NCBI GenBank assembly: GCA_913061125.1
Contig: CAJXUB010000020.1
Location: 1 to 33,331, forward strand
DNA: 33,331 nucleotides
Source: an uncultured Flavobacteriaceae bacterium
Lineage (GTDB): Bacteria > Bacteroidota > Bacteroidia > Flavobacteriales > Flavobacteriaceae
Reading direction: 5' to 3'
The notes under the pieces are model-generated. The model saw only the letters and a list, made by a program, of their open reading frames with translations, ran no database searches and had not been told where the DNA came from. Position 1 is the first letter of the stretch, and each line of letters opens with the position of its first letter. Positions 1 through 7,392 of this stretch are shown piece by piece. A program made the position numbers and the translations under genes.

Positions 1-1
1 T

Positions 2-802
2 GAAGGAAAAATCATCTTAGGGAAAAAATCTAAGGATTTAAAGCCAAAGTCAGTAAAAATCAATGATAATGATATAGACCCAAAAGAATCTCTTGACAGC
101 GATGGTGCCATTGTTTTGGATTTTCCAGTTGGTAGAGTAGGGACCAATAAAATTCAAGGGACTGTATTTTTTGAAGAGAAAGGTGAAATAATTCCTATCA
201 CAGTTGACTCTGAATATGATGTTATATCCAAGCCCAACACAGCATCAGTTGAAGTAGTTGGTAGAAATACGCTTTTCAGAAATTACAATAACAAAGTAAT
301 AATATCTGTTCCAGGGATAGCTTCCAATGACGTTAAATTATCTACAGTAGATAATAACGCTCAAATCACAAACGATGGAAATGGTCAATACCAAATTCGT
401 CCCAAACAAGGCACAAAAATTGATTTAGTTATCAGTGGAGAGTTTAGTACTGGAGATAAATTTACGGATAGAAAAGAGTTTTTCATTCGAAGAGCTCCAG
501 AGCCAACTGTTCTATTTAATGGTAGAGAAACTGGTAGAATGGCAAAACGAACCATCCAAAATGCTGCGGTTTCGGCCATTTATCCTCCGGCCTACGGGAT
601 TTCTCAAAATGTAGCAATTACCTCTTTCAAAGTTAAAATTGGTGCCAGAACCTTTGAGTGCTCTGGAAACAGATTATCGCAAGAGGCCAAGAACTATTTG
701 CAACGCGCTCCAGTTGGATTTGATATCACGATTAAAGACATACTATACGCTGGGATTACGTCAGGCACCAAAACATTGGGGCCGTCCATAACCATAAATT
801 AA
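2..802 (+). CDS. gldM: GldM, C-terminal part (type IX secretion / gliding motor protein)
   Basis: GldM is the inner-membrane-anchored periplasmic component of the type IX secretion and gliding machinery; with GldL it forms the proton-driven motor and contacts the GldK-GldN ring. The frame is open from base 2 with no start, so the 5' end lies outside the window. About 266 residues remain of a family usually a little over 500 residues long. The visible part has the beta-rich periplasmic domains and the typical ending, with VISVPGIASNDV, then RRAPEPTVLFNGRETGRM, then YGISQNVAITSFKV. The N-terminal membrane helix that would confirm the topology is missing. gldN starts only 7 bases after the stop, which matches the conserved gldKLMN order and strongly supports the call. 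The TTG at 116 is an internal leucine codon, not a start. Confidence 0.93.
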   Translation, partial: EGKIILGKKSKDLKPKSVKINDNDIDPKESLDSDGAIVLDFPVGRVGTNKIQGTVFFEEKGEIIPITVDSEYDVISKPNTASVEVVGRNTLFRNYNNKVIISVPGIASNDVKLSTVDNNAQITNDGNGQYQIRPKQGTKIDLVISGEFSTGDKFTDRKEFFIRRAPEPTVLFNGRETGRMAKRTIQNAAVSAIYPPAYGISQNVAITSFKVKIGARTFECSGNRLSQEAKNYLQRAPVGFDITIKDILYAGITSGTKTLGPSITIN

Positions 803-809
803 AATTATA

Positions 810-2066
810 ATGAAAAAGTTATTTTCAGTTTTATTTCTTACTCCAATCCTTTGTTTTTCTCAGGCCAATTTGCTCAATACAAAGTCCTCTTTTGAGATTG
901 AAAATGTCTCAAAACAAGTCGATGAGGATGCAAAACCACTGGATTATGAGTACGTTTCAGATGACGATATTTTGTTTTCATTTACAACTTGGGAAGTCAT
1001 TGACCTCAATCAACGGGTTAATTTCCCGCTGTATTACCCGACTGAAATTAGCTTTGTGTCCGCCGATCGTCGTCCACTTATCCACTACTTGCTTCAAGCC
1101 ATAGAGGACCCACTCATTGGCGCACAAGCCTATTTTGATCACAATTTTACAGATCCCATGGAGCTCGAAGATGTAAATCGAATCCGAGAATATAAAAGAC
1201 TCAAAAAAGGAATCGACGCGGATGGAATCACGGAAGGTGAAGAGCATTTTTACGAAACCGGTTCCACAAAAACCTACCTCGAATCATTGGGGTATGAATT
1301 TCCTGAAGATGAAGAGTGGGTCAATTACGACCCCATTTCAGATGAGTTTTTAGAACTACAACGCAACGGAGACAACGAAACAGCCACCTTGTACAAAGAA
1401 CAATGGGAAGCCGCTGCCTCTGAAGTTATGCCGGACGAAAATTTTGATTTTGCAGAGTTTGACTACGCCGATGTTCGAAAGTACCTTCTGAAAGGCATAT
1501 GGTATTTTGATAAAAAAGCAACTCAACTCAAATACAGACCCATTGCGTTAGGTCCCGTTGCAATGGATGCTGAGGAAAAATTCCAAAGACAAAATTCTTC
1601 CGACAGTCAACCCTCATCAAGTTCGTCCTCTGTAGAATCTGATGGCTTTGGTGCTTTCGACGATGAGCCAGAGGACAATCAAGACGTTGCAATATCTGCC
1701 GACTCTCCTGATGAATCATCTGACGATTTTGACGCCTTTTCTGAAGATTCATCCAGCGCTTCAGATTCTCCTGAAGTTGACGAAGATAAAGAATACCGTG
1801 CCATGTTTTGGGTGTTTTTCCCCGAAGTGAGAGACTTGTTGCACCGTTCCTATGCCTTTAATGACAAAAATATGTCGAAGCCCATTTCTTTTGATCATAT
1901 CATCAACTCCAGACGTTTTTCTGCCACGATATACAAAGAAGCAAATGTCTATCAAGACAGAGATATCCGCAAGTATATTGGAAAAAATTCTTTAATGCAA
2001 CTTCTTGAATCTGAGCGAATTAAAGAAAAAATCCGCAACATGGAACAAGACATGTGGAGTTACTAA
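810..2066 (+). CDS. gldN: GldN, type IX secretion / gliding motility protein
   Basis: GldN (PorN) forms, with the lipoprotein GldK, the periplasmic ring of the type IX secretion system under the outer membrane. A signal peptide is visible (MKKLFSVLFLTPILCFSQ). The family core includes residues 96-130 (HYLLQAIEDPLIGAQAYFD) and the conserved C-terminal block after residue 328 (YRAMFWVFFPEVRDLLHRSY). Residues 263-327 are a low-complexity Ser/Asp/Glu insert containing a run of six serines, placed between the two conserved parts. It makes this 418-residue protein longer than GldN proteins of roughly 300-340 residues that I recall. The gene follows gldM by 7 bases, so they are surely co-transcribed, and a strong terminator at 2087-2119 ends the operon. 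Confidence 0.93.
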   Translation: MKKLFSVLFLTPILCFSQANLLNTKSSFEIENVSKQVDEDAKPLDYEYVSDDDILFSFTTWEVIDLNQRVNFPLYYPTEISFVSADRRPLIHYLLQAIEDPLIGAQAYFDHNFTDPMELEDVNRIREYKRLKKGIDADGITEGEEHFYETGSTKTYLESLGYEFPEDEEWVNYDPISDEFLELQRNGDNETATLYKEQWEAAASEVMPDENFDFAEFDYADVRKYLLKGIWYFDKKATQLKYRPIALGPVAMDAEEKFQRQNSSDSQPSSSSSSVESDGFGAFDDEPEDNQDVAISADSPDESSDDFDAFSEDSSSASDSPEVDEDKEYRAMFWVFFPEVRDLLHRSYAFNDKNMSKPISFDHIINSRRFSATIYKEANVYQDRDIRKYIGKNSLMQLLESERIKEKIRNMEQDMWSY

Positions 2067-2086
2067 TAACTCGTTAAAAAATGACC

Positions 2087-2119
2087 AAAAACGCTTCTTT
2101 ATTACAGGAGCGTTTTTTT
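2087..2119 (+). terminator. Rho-independent terminator after gldN
   Basis: An 11-base stem (2087-2097 with 2107-2117, one mismatch) encloses a 9-base loop and is followed by a T run. It closes the gld operon. Confidence 0.85.
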
Positions 2120-2120
2120 A

Positions 2121-2128
2121 TACTTTTA
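2121..2128 (+). promoter_or_regulatory. Possible -7 box (TACTTTTA) before the FAD oxidoreductase
   Basis: It matches the Bacteroidota TAnnTTTG element at 7 of 8 positions and ends 4 bases before the ATG at 2133. If used, the transcript would be leaderless or nearly so. No clear TTG -33 element is seen, so the call is weak. Confidence 0.35.
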
Positions 2129-2132
2129 CACC

Positions 2133-3173
2133 ATGAAGTTCGATTACATTGTTGTAGGATCAGGATTGGCTGGGGTTTTGCTTTGTGAAACCCTTCGAAA
2201 ACGGGGCAAGTCTTTTGTGGTCATTAGCAACGCTTCCCAACAGGCATCAATAGTTGCAAGTGGCCTATATAATCCTGTGGTTTTAAAGCGGTTTAATAGG
2301 GCTTGGAACGCCAATCAACATCTTTCCGTAGCTCTTTCAGCGTATGACGATTTGGAAGTTTTACTGGGCGTAAAACTGGATGACAGACGACCTATTTATA
2401 GAGTTTTACATGCCATAGAGGAACAAAACAATTGGGTTTTGGCCTGTGACAAACCAGATTTAAAACCTTTTTTGATTCCTAAAATAATCAAAAATAACAA
2501 CAGTAGCATATTTGCACCGTTTGGATATGGCGAGGTTAAATCTACAGGTCGAGTTGATACCAAATTATTACTTCAACACTATCAAAATTATTTAAAATCT
2601 AGAGCGGCTTATGTTCAGGAAACTTTCGACTACGAGTCATTAAAATTTGAAAAAGGCATCAATTATAAAGAGATTCATTCTAAGCATCTCATTTTTGCAG
2701 AAGGTTTTGGGTTAAAACAAAATCCATTTTTTAAACTCCTGCCTTTGGAAGGGACAAAAGGAGAATTGTTGGTAATTTTCGCCCCTGATTTGCAATTAGA
2801 GGTGATTTTAAAATCAAGTGTTTTCATTATACCTATTGGGCAAAACCGCTACTTGGTTGGTTCAACCTACGCTTGGAACGATTATTCCAATACACCAACA
2901 GAAGCTGCAAAAAAAACCCTTTTAAAAAAACTTAAATCCTTGGTTAAATGCCCTTTTGAGGTCTTAGAACATCGGGCTGGAATTCGTCCAACAGTTGTGG
3001 ATCGACGTCCGTTGGTTGGGCAACACCCCATTCATCAAAATATATTCGTTTTGAACGGATTGGGAAGTCGAGGTGTGCTAATGGCACCCTCCATGGCTAA
3101 GCATTTAATAGATTCAATTGAAGAAGGGGTGCCATTGCCTCATGCGATTAATATTAATCGTTTTTCAATTTAG
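2133..3173 (+). CDS. FAD-dependent oxidoreductase (DAO family)
   Basis: This is a soluble flavoenzyme of the D-amino-acid oxidase fold (PF01266). The N-terminal Rossmann motif GSGLAG is at residues 9-14. The C-terminal FAD-binding signature NGLGSRGVLMAPSMAKHLID is near residues 311-330. The middle segment (EGTKGELLVI, VGSTYAW) resembles glycine/sarcosine oxidases and the oxidase domain of MnmC. At 346 residues it has normal length for a single-domain member. The substrate cannot be read from the sequence. The start directly follows the gldN terminator, so the gene needs its own promoter. Its 3' end overlaps the convergent DUF983 gene by 20 bases. I am sure of the family and not of the reaction. 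Confidence 0.85.
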   Translation: MKFDYIVVGSGLAGVLLCETLRKRGKSFVVISNASQQASIVASGLYNPVVLKRFNRAWNANQHLSVALSAYDDLEVLLGVKLDDRRPIYRVLHAIEEQNNWVLACDKPDLKPFLIPKIIKNNNSSIFAPFGYGEVKSTGRVDTKLLLQHYQNYLKSRAAYVQETFDYESLKFEKGINYKEIHSKHLIFAEGFGLKQNPFFKLLPLEGTKGELLVIFAPDLQLEVILKSSVFIIPIGQNRYLVGSTYAWNDYSNTPTEAAKKTLLKKLKSLVKCPFEVLEHRAGIRPTVVDRRPLVGQHPIHQNIFVLNGLGSRGVLMAPSMAKHLIDSIEEGVPLPHAININRFSI

Positions 3174-3555
3174 AATTCTGATTTAATTTTGGATCATAGT
3201 TCATAAAAAAATTGATCCAAATATTCCGAGAAAGACGCATAATGACAGGCATAAACCCTACCAAAGTTGCTACAATAGCAACAAAAGCAACCTTAAGTGA
3301 GCTTCCAAAAAACAGATTAGATACTACAAATGCTGCTACAGCAAAGGCAATACCCACGGCATAACTCACATACATGGAACCGTAAAAAAATGAAGGTTCA
3401 ATTTTATATTTTGTACCGCAATGGCTGCATCGCTCATGCATGAGTAAAGTGTCTGAAAATAGGAAGGGATTTTTGGAGACATACATCGATTCATTGTGGC
3501 ATTTGGGACAAGCCCCAAATAATATACTATAGATCTTAGACCCTTTTTTTAACAT
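3154..3555 (-). CDS. DUF983 family membrane protein
   Basis: This 133-residue protein has two zinc-knuckle-like pairs, CPKC at residues 16-19 and CSHC at 43-46. Two hydrophobic membrane segments follow, roughly residues 62-82 and 86-106. That arrangement is the DUF983 (PF06170) pattern, a family without a defined biochemical role. The gene is transcribed divergently from the ABC-F gene, with facing -7 boxes between them. Its 3' end runs 20 bases into the convergent FAD oxidoreductase gene. The start ATG at 3553-3555 is the natural one because the CxxC pair sits just inside it. Confidence 0.85.
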   Translation of the reverse strand: MLKKGSKIYSILFGACPKCHNESMYVSKNPFLFSDTLLMHERCSHCGTKYKIEPSFFYGSMYVSYAVGIAFAVAAFVVSNLFFGSSLKVAFVAIVATLVGFMPVIMRLSRNIWINFFMNYDPKLNQNSKLKND

Positions 3556-3566
3556 AGATATTTGAG

Positions 3567-3574
3567 TATTTTTG
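3567..3574 (+). promoter_or_regulatory. -7 promoter box (TATTTTTG) for the ABC-F gene
   Basis: This is a perfect TAnnTTTG match, 52 bases before the ABC-F start codon. It faces the minus-strand box at 3591-3598. No clear TTG -33 is visible. Confidence 0.55.
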
Positions 3575-3590
3575 CAGTGCCATAAAATTA

Positions 3591-3598
3591 CAAAAATA
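3591..3598 (-). promoter_or_regulatory. -7 promoter box (TATTTTTG) for the DUF983 gene
   Basis: This is a perfect TAnnTTTG match on the minus strand, with a minus-strand TTG at 3615-3617, 16 bases upstream. It would start transcription near 3585 toward the DUF983 gene. Confidence 0.55.
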
Positions 3599-3626
3599 TA
3601 CTCATACTGGGCAGCAAAATTAGGAC

Positions 3627-5540
3627 ATGTTAAATATTCATCAACTTAGTATAGCTTTTCAAGGCGAGGATCTGTTTCGAAATATATCGTTCCGATTGCA
3701 GTCCGGTAATCGTGTGGGATTGATTGGGAAAAATGGGGCAGGAAAGTCCACCTTACTAAAAATTATTGCGGGCGAGTTGGAGTATAGCGCAGGACAAATT
3801 AGTTTAGAAAAGAAAGAACTTAAAATTGGATTTTTAAAACAAGACATTGACTTCGTTTATGGGCGCACCGTTTTAGAGGAATCCTATGAAGCATTTTCTG
3901 AAATTAAAACACTGGAGCGGCGGTTGGAGGGCATCAATACACAATTGGTCGAACGCACCGATTATGAGAGCGAAAGTTATTCGGATTTAATGGTAGAGTT
4001 GAACGAAGTTCAACATCAATATGAAATTCTTGGCGGGTACAATTATCAGGGCGATACAGAAAAAATACTAATAGGTCTTGGGTTTAAAAGAGAAGATTTT
4101 ACTAAGCTAACCGACACATTTTCAGGGGGTTGGCGGATGCGCATAGAGCTGGCCAAATTGTTGCTTCAGCAGAACGACATTTTGCTTTTGGACGAACCCA
4201 CCAACCACCTGGATATTGAGTCCATCATTTGGTTGGAACAGTTTTTAAAACACTATCCTGGAGCTGTGGTCATTGTATCTCACGATAAAATGTTTTTGGA
4301 TCATGTCACTAACCGAACGATTGAACTCGTGCTGGGGCAAATCTACGACATGCCAAAACCATACACTCAATATCTTAAACTGCGCGCCGAGCAAAAAGCG
4401 CTGCAGTTGGCCGCCCAAAAAAATCAACAAAAACACATCGAACACACCGAAAAACTTATTGAAAAATTTCGAGCCAAGGCCTCCAAAGCCACAATGGCTC
4501 AATCCCTTATTAAAAAACTGGATAAAATTGAACGCATTCAAGTGGATGAAGACGACACCAGTGTGATGAGTGTTCGCTTTCCCATATCGATAAGTCCTGG
4601 GAAGGTGGTTTTAGAAGCTAAAAATATATCAAAATCGTATGGTGATTTGGAGGTTTTAAATGGTGTTGACCTCATGATAGAGCGGGGCCAAAAGGTGGCT
4701 TTTGTTGGTCAAAATGGACAAGGAAAATCGACATTAGCAAAAATTTTAGTTGGCGAGCTTCAGTCGTTGGGGGAAGTTCGTTTGGGGCACAATGTTCATT
4801 TGGGGTATTTTGCTCAAAATCAGGCCGAATATTTGGATGGATCCAAAACAGTTTTGACTACCATGATTGATGCTGCCAATGACACCAATCGAACCAAAGT
4901 TCGTGATATTTTGGGGGCTTTTCTATTTCGTGGAGAGGCCGTAGACAAACAAGTCAGTGTGTTGTCTGGTGGCGAAAGGAATAGGTTGGCCTTGGCCAAA
5001 CTGTTACTTAAACCACTTAATGTTTTGGTGATGGATGAACCGACCAACCATCTTGATATTCAATCCAAAACCGTCTTAAAAACTGCTCTTCAAAATTTTG
5101 AAGGGACTTTGATTTTAGTCTCTCACGACCGAGAATTTTTGCAAGGATTAAACGATGTGGTCTACGAATTTAAAGATCAAACCATCAAACCGTATTTAGG
5201 CGATATTGATTTCTATTTGGAACAACGGCAAATTCAAAACTTGAGAGAAGCAGAACGTAGAACCGTACAAAAAACGGTCAAACAAGCCACGACATCAAAG
5301 CTGTCCTACGAAGCGCAAAAAAAACTTAAATCCTTGCACAATCGTTTGAGCAAGGTAGAGTCCTCAATTTCAGATTTGGAAAAGACCATTAAAGCGATTG
5401 ATTTTGAATTGGAAATTAATTATGAAGAGACGGTTTCGAAGCCCAATTTTTTTGAGAACTATCAATCCAAAAAAACAAAATTAGAGGCGCTTATGAGCCA
5501 ATGGGAATCGCTTACCGAATCGATAGAACAGCACAACTGA
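3627..5540 (+). CDS. ABC-F family ATP-binding protein (ribosome-associated type)
   Basis: The protein carries two ABC ATPase domains in one chain and no membrane segments. ABC-F proteins act on the ribosome (translation factors or ribosome protection) rather than in transport. Domain 1 has Walker A GKNGAGKST at residues 34-42, signature FSGGW at 165-169 and Walker B ILLLDEP at 185-191. The charged linker (about 240-310) follows, typical of the P-site tRNA interaction motif. Domain 2 has Walker A GQNGQGKST at 361-369 and signature LSGGE at 446-450. The last 90 residues form a charged coiled coil like the Uup-type C-terminal domain. At 637 residues the length fits YheS/Uup-like housekeeping members. 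Nothing specifically points to a resistance factor. Its TGA overlaps the ATG of the next gene by one base. Confidence 0.93.
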   Translation: MLNIHQLSIAFQGEDLFRNISFRLQSGNRVGLIGKNGAGKSTLLKIIAGELEYSAGQISLEKKELKIGFLKQDIDFVYGRTVLEESYEAFSEIKTLERRLEGINTQLVERTDYESESYSDLMVELNEVQHQYEILGGYNYQGDTEKILIGLGFKREDFTKLTDTFSGGWRMRIELAKLLLQQNDILLLDEPTNHLDIESIIWLEQFLKHYPGAVVIVSHDKMFLDHVTNRTIELVLGQIYDMPKPYTQYLKLRAEQKALQLAAQKNQQKHIEHTEKLIEKFRAKASKATMAQSLIKKLDKIERIQVDEDDTSVMSVRFPISISPGKVVLEAKNISKSYGDLEVLNGVDLMIERGQKVAFVGQNGQGKSTLAKILVGELQSLGEVRLGHNVHLGYFAQNQAEYLDGSKTVLTTMIDAANDTNRTKVRDILGAFLFRGEAVDKQVSVLSGGERNRLALAKLLLKPLNVLVMDEPTNHLDIQSKTVLKTALQNFEGTLILVSHDREFLQGLNDVVYEFKDQTIKPYLGDIDFYLEQRQIQNLREAERRTVQKTVKQATTSKLSYEAQKKLKSLHNRLSKVESSISDLEKTIKAIDFELEINYEETVSKPNFFENYQSKKTKLEALMSQWESLTESIEQHN

Positions 5541-5722
5541 TGGAAGAACATTTTTACCAATGTCCCTATTGTTGGGAGCAAGTTTCAGTTTTAGTTGATC
5601 TTTCTATTTCGCAGCAACATTACATCGAGGATTGTGAGGTTTGTTGCAATCCTACAGAGTTTCAAATTCAATGTTCGGGTCTTGTTCTAGAGCGTTTTCA
5701 AGTGCAAAGTATTGAGCAGTAA
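5540..5722 (+). CDS. CPXCG-motif cysteine-rich zinc-ribbon protein
   Basis: This is a 60-residue protein of the Cys_rich_CPXG family (PF14255). The sequence begins MEEHFYQCPYCWEQV, with a CPYC pair at residues 8-11 and a second pair EDCEVCCNP around residues 30-36, together a likely zinc ribbon. The frame is open from 5501, but I take the ATG at 5540. It matches the usual family N-terminus and overlaps the ABC-F stop codon (TGATG), which implies translational coupling. No function is established for the family. It lies between the ABC-F gene and the initiator tRNA. Confidence 0.85.
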   Translation: MEEHFYQCPYCWEQVSVLVDLSISQQHYIEDCEVCCNPTEFQIQCSGLVLERFQVQSIEQ

Positions 5723-5766
5723 GAAGAGATTTCGCTGAAAATTCTTTTTAAATTCGAAAAAGGTTG

Positions 5767-5774
5767 TATATTTG
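5767..5774 (+). promoter_or_regulatory. -7 promoter box (TATATTTG) for the tRNA
   Basis: A perfect TAnnTTTG match ends 11 bases before the mature tRNA 5' end. This is the spacing expected for a short 5' leader. Confidence 0.65.
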
Positions 5775-5785
5775 TCCTCCTGTAT

Positions 5786-5858
<73 letters not shown>

Positions 5859-5863
5859 CTAAG

Positions 5864-5890
5864 AAGCAATCAGAAATGGTTGCTTTTTTT
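5864..5890 (+). terminator. Terminator after the initiator tRNA
   Basis: An 8-base stem (5864-5871 with 5878-5885, one G-T pair), a 6-base loop and a T run through 5890 directly follow the tRNA. Confidence 0.8.
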
Positions 5891-5917
5891 GTTTGAGTAA
5901 TTTTTAATCAAAATAAT

Positions 5918-6488
5918 TTAAAAGAAAATCTTTTGAAAAGAGTTTAAATGTTGTTTTTGATAAAAAAAATCAACTTTTGATTTAATTATTTCTATCAAGT
6001 ATTTCATCATAACAGTATTTTTTGATAAAATAGGATTAGTGAATAATTCAAAAGAATAATCAATAATCTTGTTTTTTTTTGTGTACCTCAACGTATTTGT
6101 AACAGCTTCGGGAAGAGGTACAGTTATTCCCAATCTGGTCGGGAAATCCAAACAATAGTTATCCAGATGCTTTTCTACAAAAAATAGAACCGCTTTTGGT
6201 CTTGTAATGAATGGTTTCTTTATCATAATTCAAATGATGAAACAAACAATGGGAGGTAGCCAAAGTAGCATGACCACACAGATCAATTTCAATTTCTGGA
6301 GTAAACCAACGTAACTCGACATGCTTGCCCTTGCCAATAAAGAAAGCTGTTTCTGCAACAGCATTTTCTTTGGTAATCTTCAACATCAATTCATATGGTA
6401 GCCAAGATTTTAAAGGAATAATACAAGCAGGATTACCCCCAAAAGATTGTGAAGTAAAGGCATAAATTTGATACAATGATAGCTTCAT
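5918..6488 (-). pseudogene. PhzF-family isomerase-like gene, frameshifted and truncated
   Basis: The first 109-codon stretch from 6488 is a clear PhzF N-terminus. It has IYAFTSQSFGGNPACI, the catalytic-type glutamate in NAVAETAFF (residue 46), and RWFTPEIEIDLCGHATLA. The frame then breaks in a run of six A at 6179-6184 (T on the coding strand). One base fewer restores the family sequence in the next frame, giving FVEKHLDNYCLDFPTR and then VPLPEAV. After that block the similarity fades into AT-rich sequence ending at 5918, about 190 residues in total. Intact PhzF proteins have about 260-300 residues and a second half with a GxDPVTGSAH-like motif, which is missing. So there are two lesions, a +1 shift and a lost C-terminal half. 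A sequencing error could explain the shift but not the truncation. Confidence 0.85.
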
Positions 6489-6492
6489 GAGC

Positions 6493-6500
6493 TAAAGATA
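6493..6500 (-). promoter_or_regulatory. Relict -7 box (TATCTTTA) of the PhzF pseudogene
   Basis: It matches TAnnTTTG at 7 of 8 positions and ends 4 bases before the minus-strand ATG at 6486-6488. No -33 element is seen. Confidence 0.3.
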
Positions 6501-6522
6501 ACAATTACTTTAAATACTTATA

Positions 6523-6553
6523 TTGCATAATGCAAGTAATTTTATTACATTTG
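6523..6553 (+). promoter_or_regulatory. Promoter of the secreted 248-residue protein, with overlapping palindrome
   Basis: TTG at 6523-6525, a 20-base spacer and TACATTTG at 6546-6553 form a full Bacteroidota -33/-7 promoter. The start codon follows 25 bases later. The -33 element is the first arm of a 13-base perfect palindrome, TTGCATAATGCAA (6523-6535), a possible operator. Confidence 0.65.
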
Positions 6554-6578
6554 AAATTATTAACCAAAAAAATAAGAA

Positions 6579-7325
6579 ATGAAAAATTTAATTGTTATGA
6601 GTTTGATGTTTTTAGGTGTAAATCTATCAGCACAAGTTGCCAAGTCGCGTTACATTAAAGTGGACGAAGATAAAGGCGAGCAAGTTTATGAAGCCATGAA
6701 GGCCAAAACACAGAAGTATAATCAATCCGCTGAGAAAGGGGCTCATTATACGTTTTACATTCAGACTGGAAATCGCTCAGGTGAATTGTTCCGTGCCAGA
6801 ATTGAGCAAAACATGGCTGCTTATGATAAGCCAGGAAACCCGGAAGAATATGAGATGTGGAGTGAAACCGTAGAGCCATACGTCACAAACGACTTGCCTC
6901 AAGTTTGGACTTACAACAAAGAGGTTTCTCATGAAGTGACGGATCTTTGTGAAAAACCGCTTCGTCAGGTATTGTTCTACAACGTTGATCCAGCAAAATC
7001 AGACGACTTTTGGACCTTTAGAAAACGCGTCTATGATGCGGTTGTTGCATCTGAAGCAAAACTAGATATGGGCGTTTGGACTGTTATGGCAGGAAATCGT
7101 GGTTTGAACGTTTTGGTTGGATTTGCGCATGCCGATCATGCCGAGATGGAGGCCGATGGTACTGAAGAGTGGTCAAAAGTGGTAGAAGCTTACAATGAAG
7201 CGCACGGAGAGGGTCAATTTGCAACGGATAATGCCAAAATGAGAGCAAGCTTATCGCAATGGGGCAATAGCCGTCAATTATGGACATTTTTACCAGAACT
7301 AAGTTCGCCTTGCCCTACGCCTTAA
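6579..7325 (+). CDS. Secreted protein of unknown function
   Basis: This is a 248-residue protein with a clear signal peptide (MKNLIVMSLMFLGVNLSAQ, cleavage after SA or SAQ), so it is periplasmic or exported. I do not recognise the family. The mature part has two similar-sized alpha/beta segments, roughly residues 30-110 and 125-215. Each contains a strand of the type YTFYIQTG or GVWTVMAG followed by a charged helix rich in Glu and Trp. That could be a duplicated ferredoxin-like (Dabb-type) fold, but this is a guess. The gene stands alone with its own strong promoter and terminator, between the PhzF pseudogene and the GH53 gene. No T9SS C-terminal domain is evident; the protein ends ELSSPCPTP. 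Confidence 0.7.
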   Translation: MKNLIVMSLMFLGVNLSAQVAKSRYIKVDEDKGEQVYEAMKAKTQKYNQSAEKGAHYTFYIQTGNRSGELFRARIEQNMAAYDKPGNPEEYEMWSETVEPYVTNDLPQVWTYNKEVSHEVTDLCEKPLRQVLFYNVDPAKSDDFWTFRKRVYDAVVASEAKLDMGVWTVMAGNRGLNVLVGFAHADHAEMEADGTEEWSKVVEAYNEAHGEGQFATDNAKMRASLSQWGNSRQLWTFLPELSSPCPTP

Positions 7326-7345
7326 TTTTATTCTAAAACCTGACG

Positions 7346-7374
7346 AACACCCTCTAAGTGAGGGTGTTTTTTTT
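7346..7374 (+). terminator. Terminator after the secreted unknown gene
   Basis: A perfect 9-base stem AACACCCTC/GAGGGTGTT (7346-7354, 7360-7368), a 5-base loop and a T run. It lies between convergent genes. Confidence 0.9.
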
Positions 7375-7392
7375 CTTTAGAACAAATGTATA

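Noticed and set aside
978-1247. 89-codon minus-strand ORF within gldN
   Set aside because: It is a shadow of a well-conserved gldN region, without motif or promoter.
3627-5540. Antibiotic-resistance ABC-F protein
   Set aside because: The length, C-terminal coiled coil and housekeeping setting fit YheS/Uup-like factors. There is no mobile element or resistance context.
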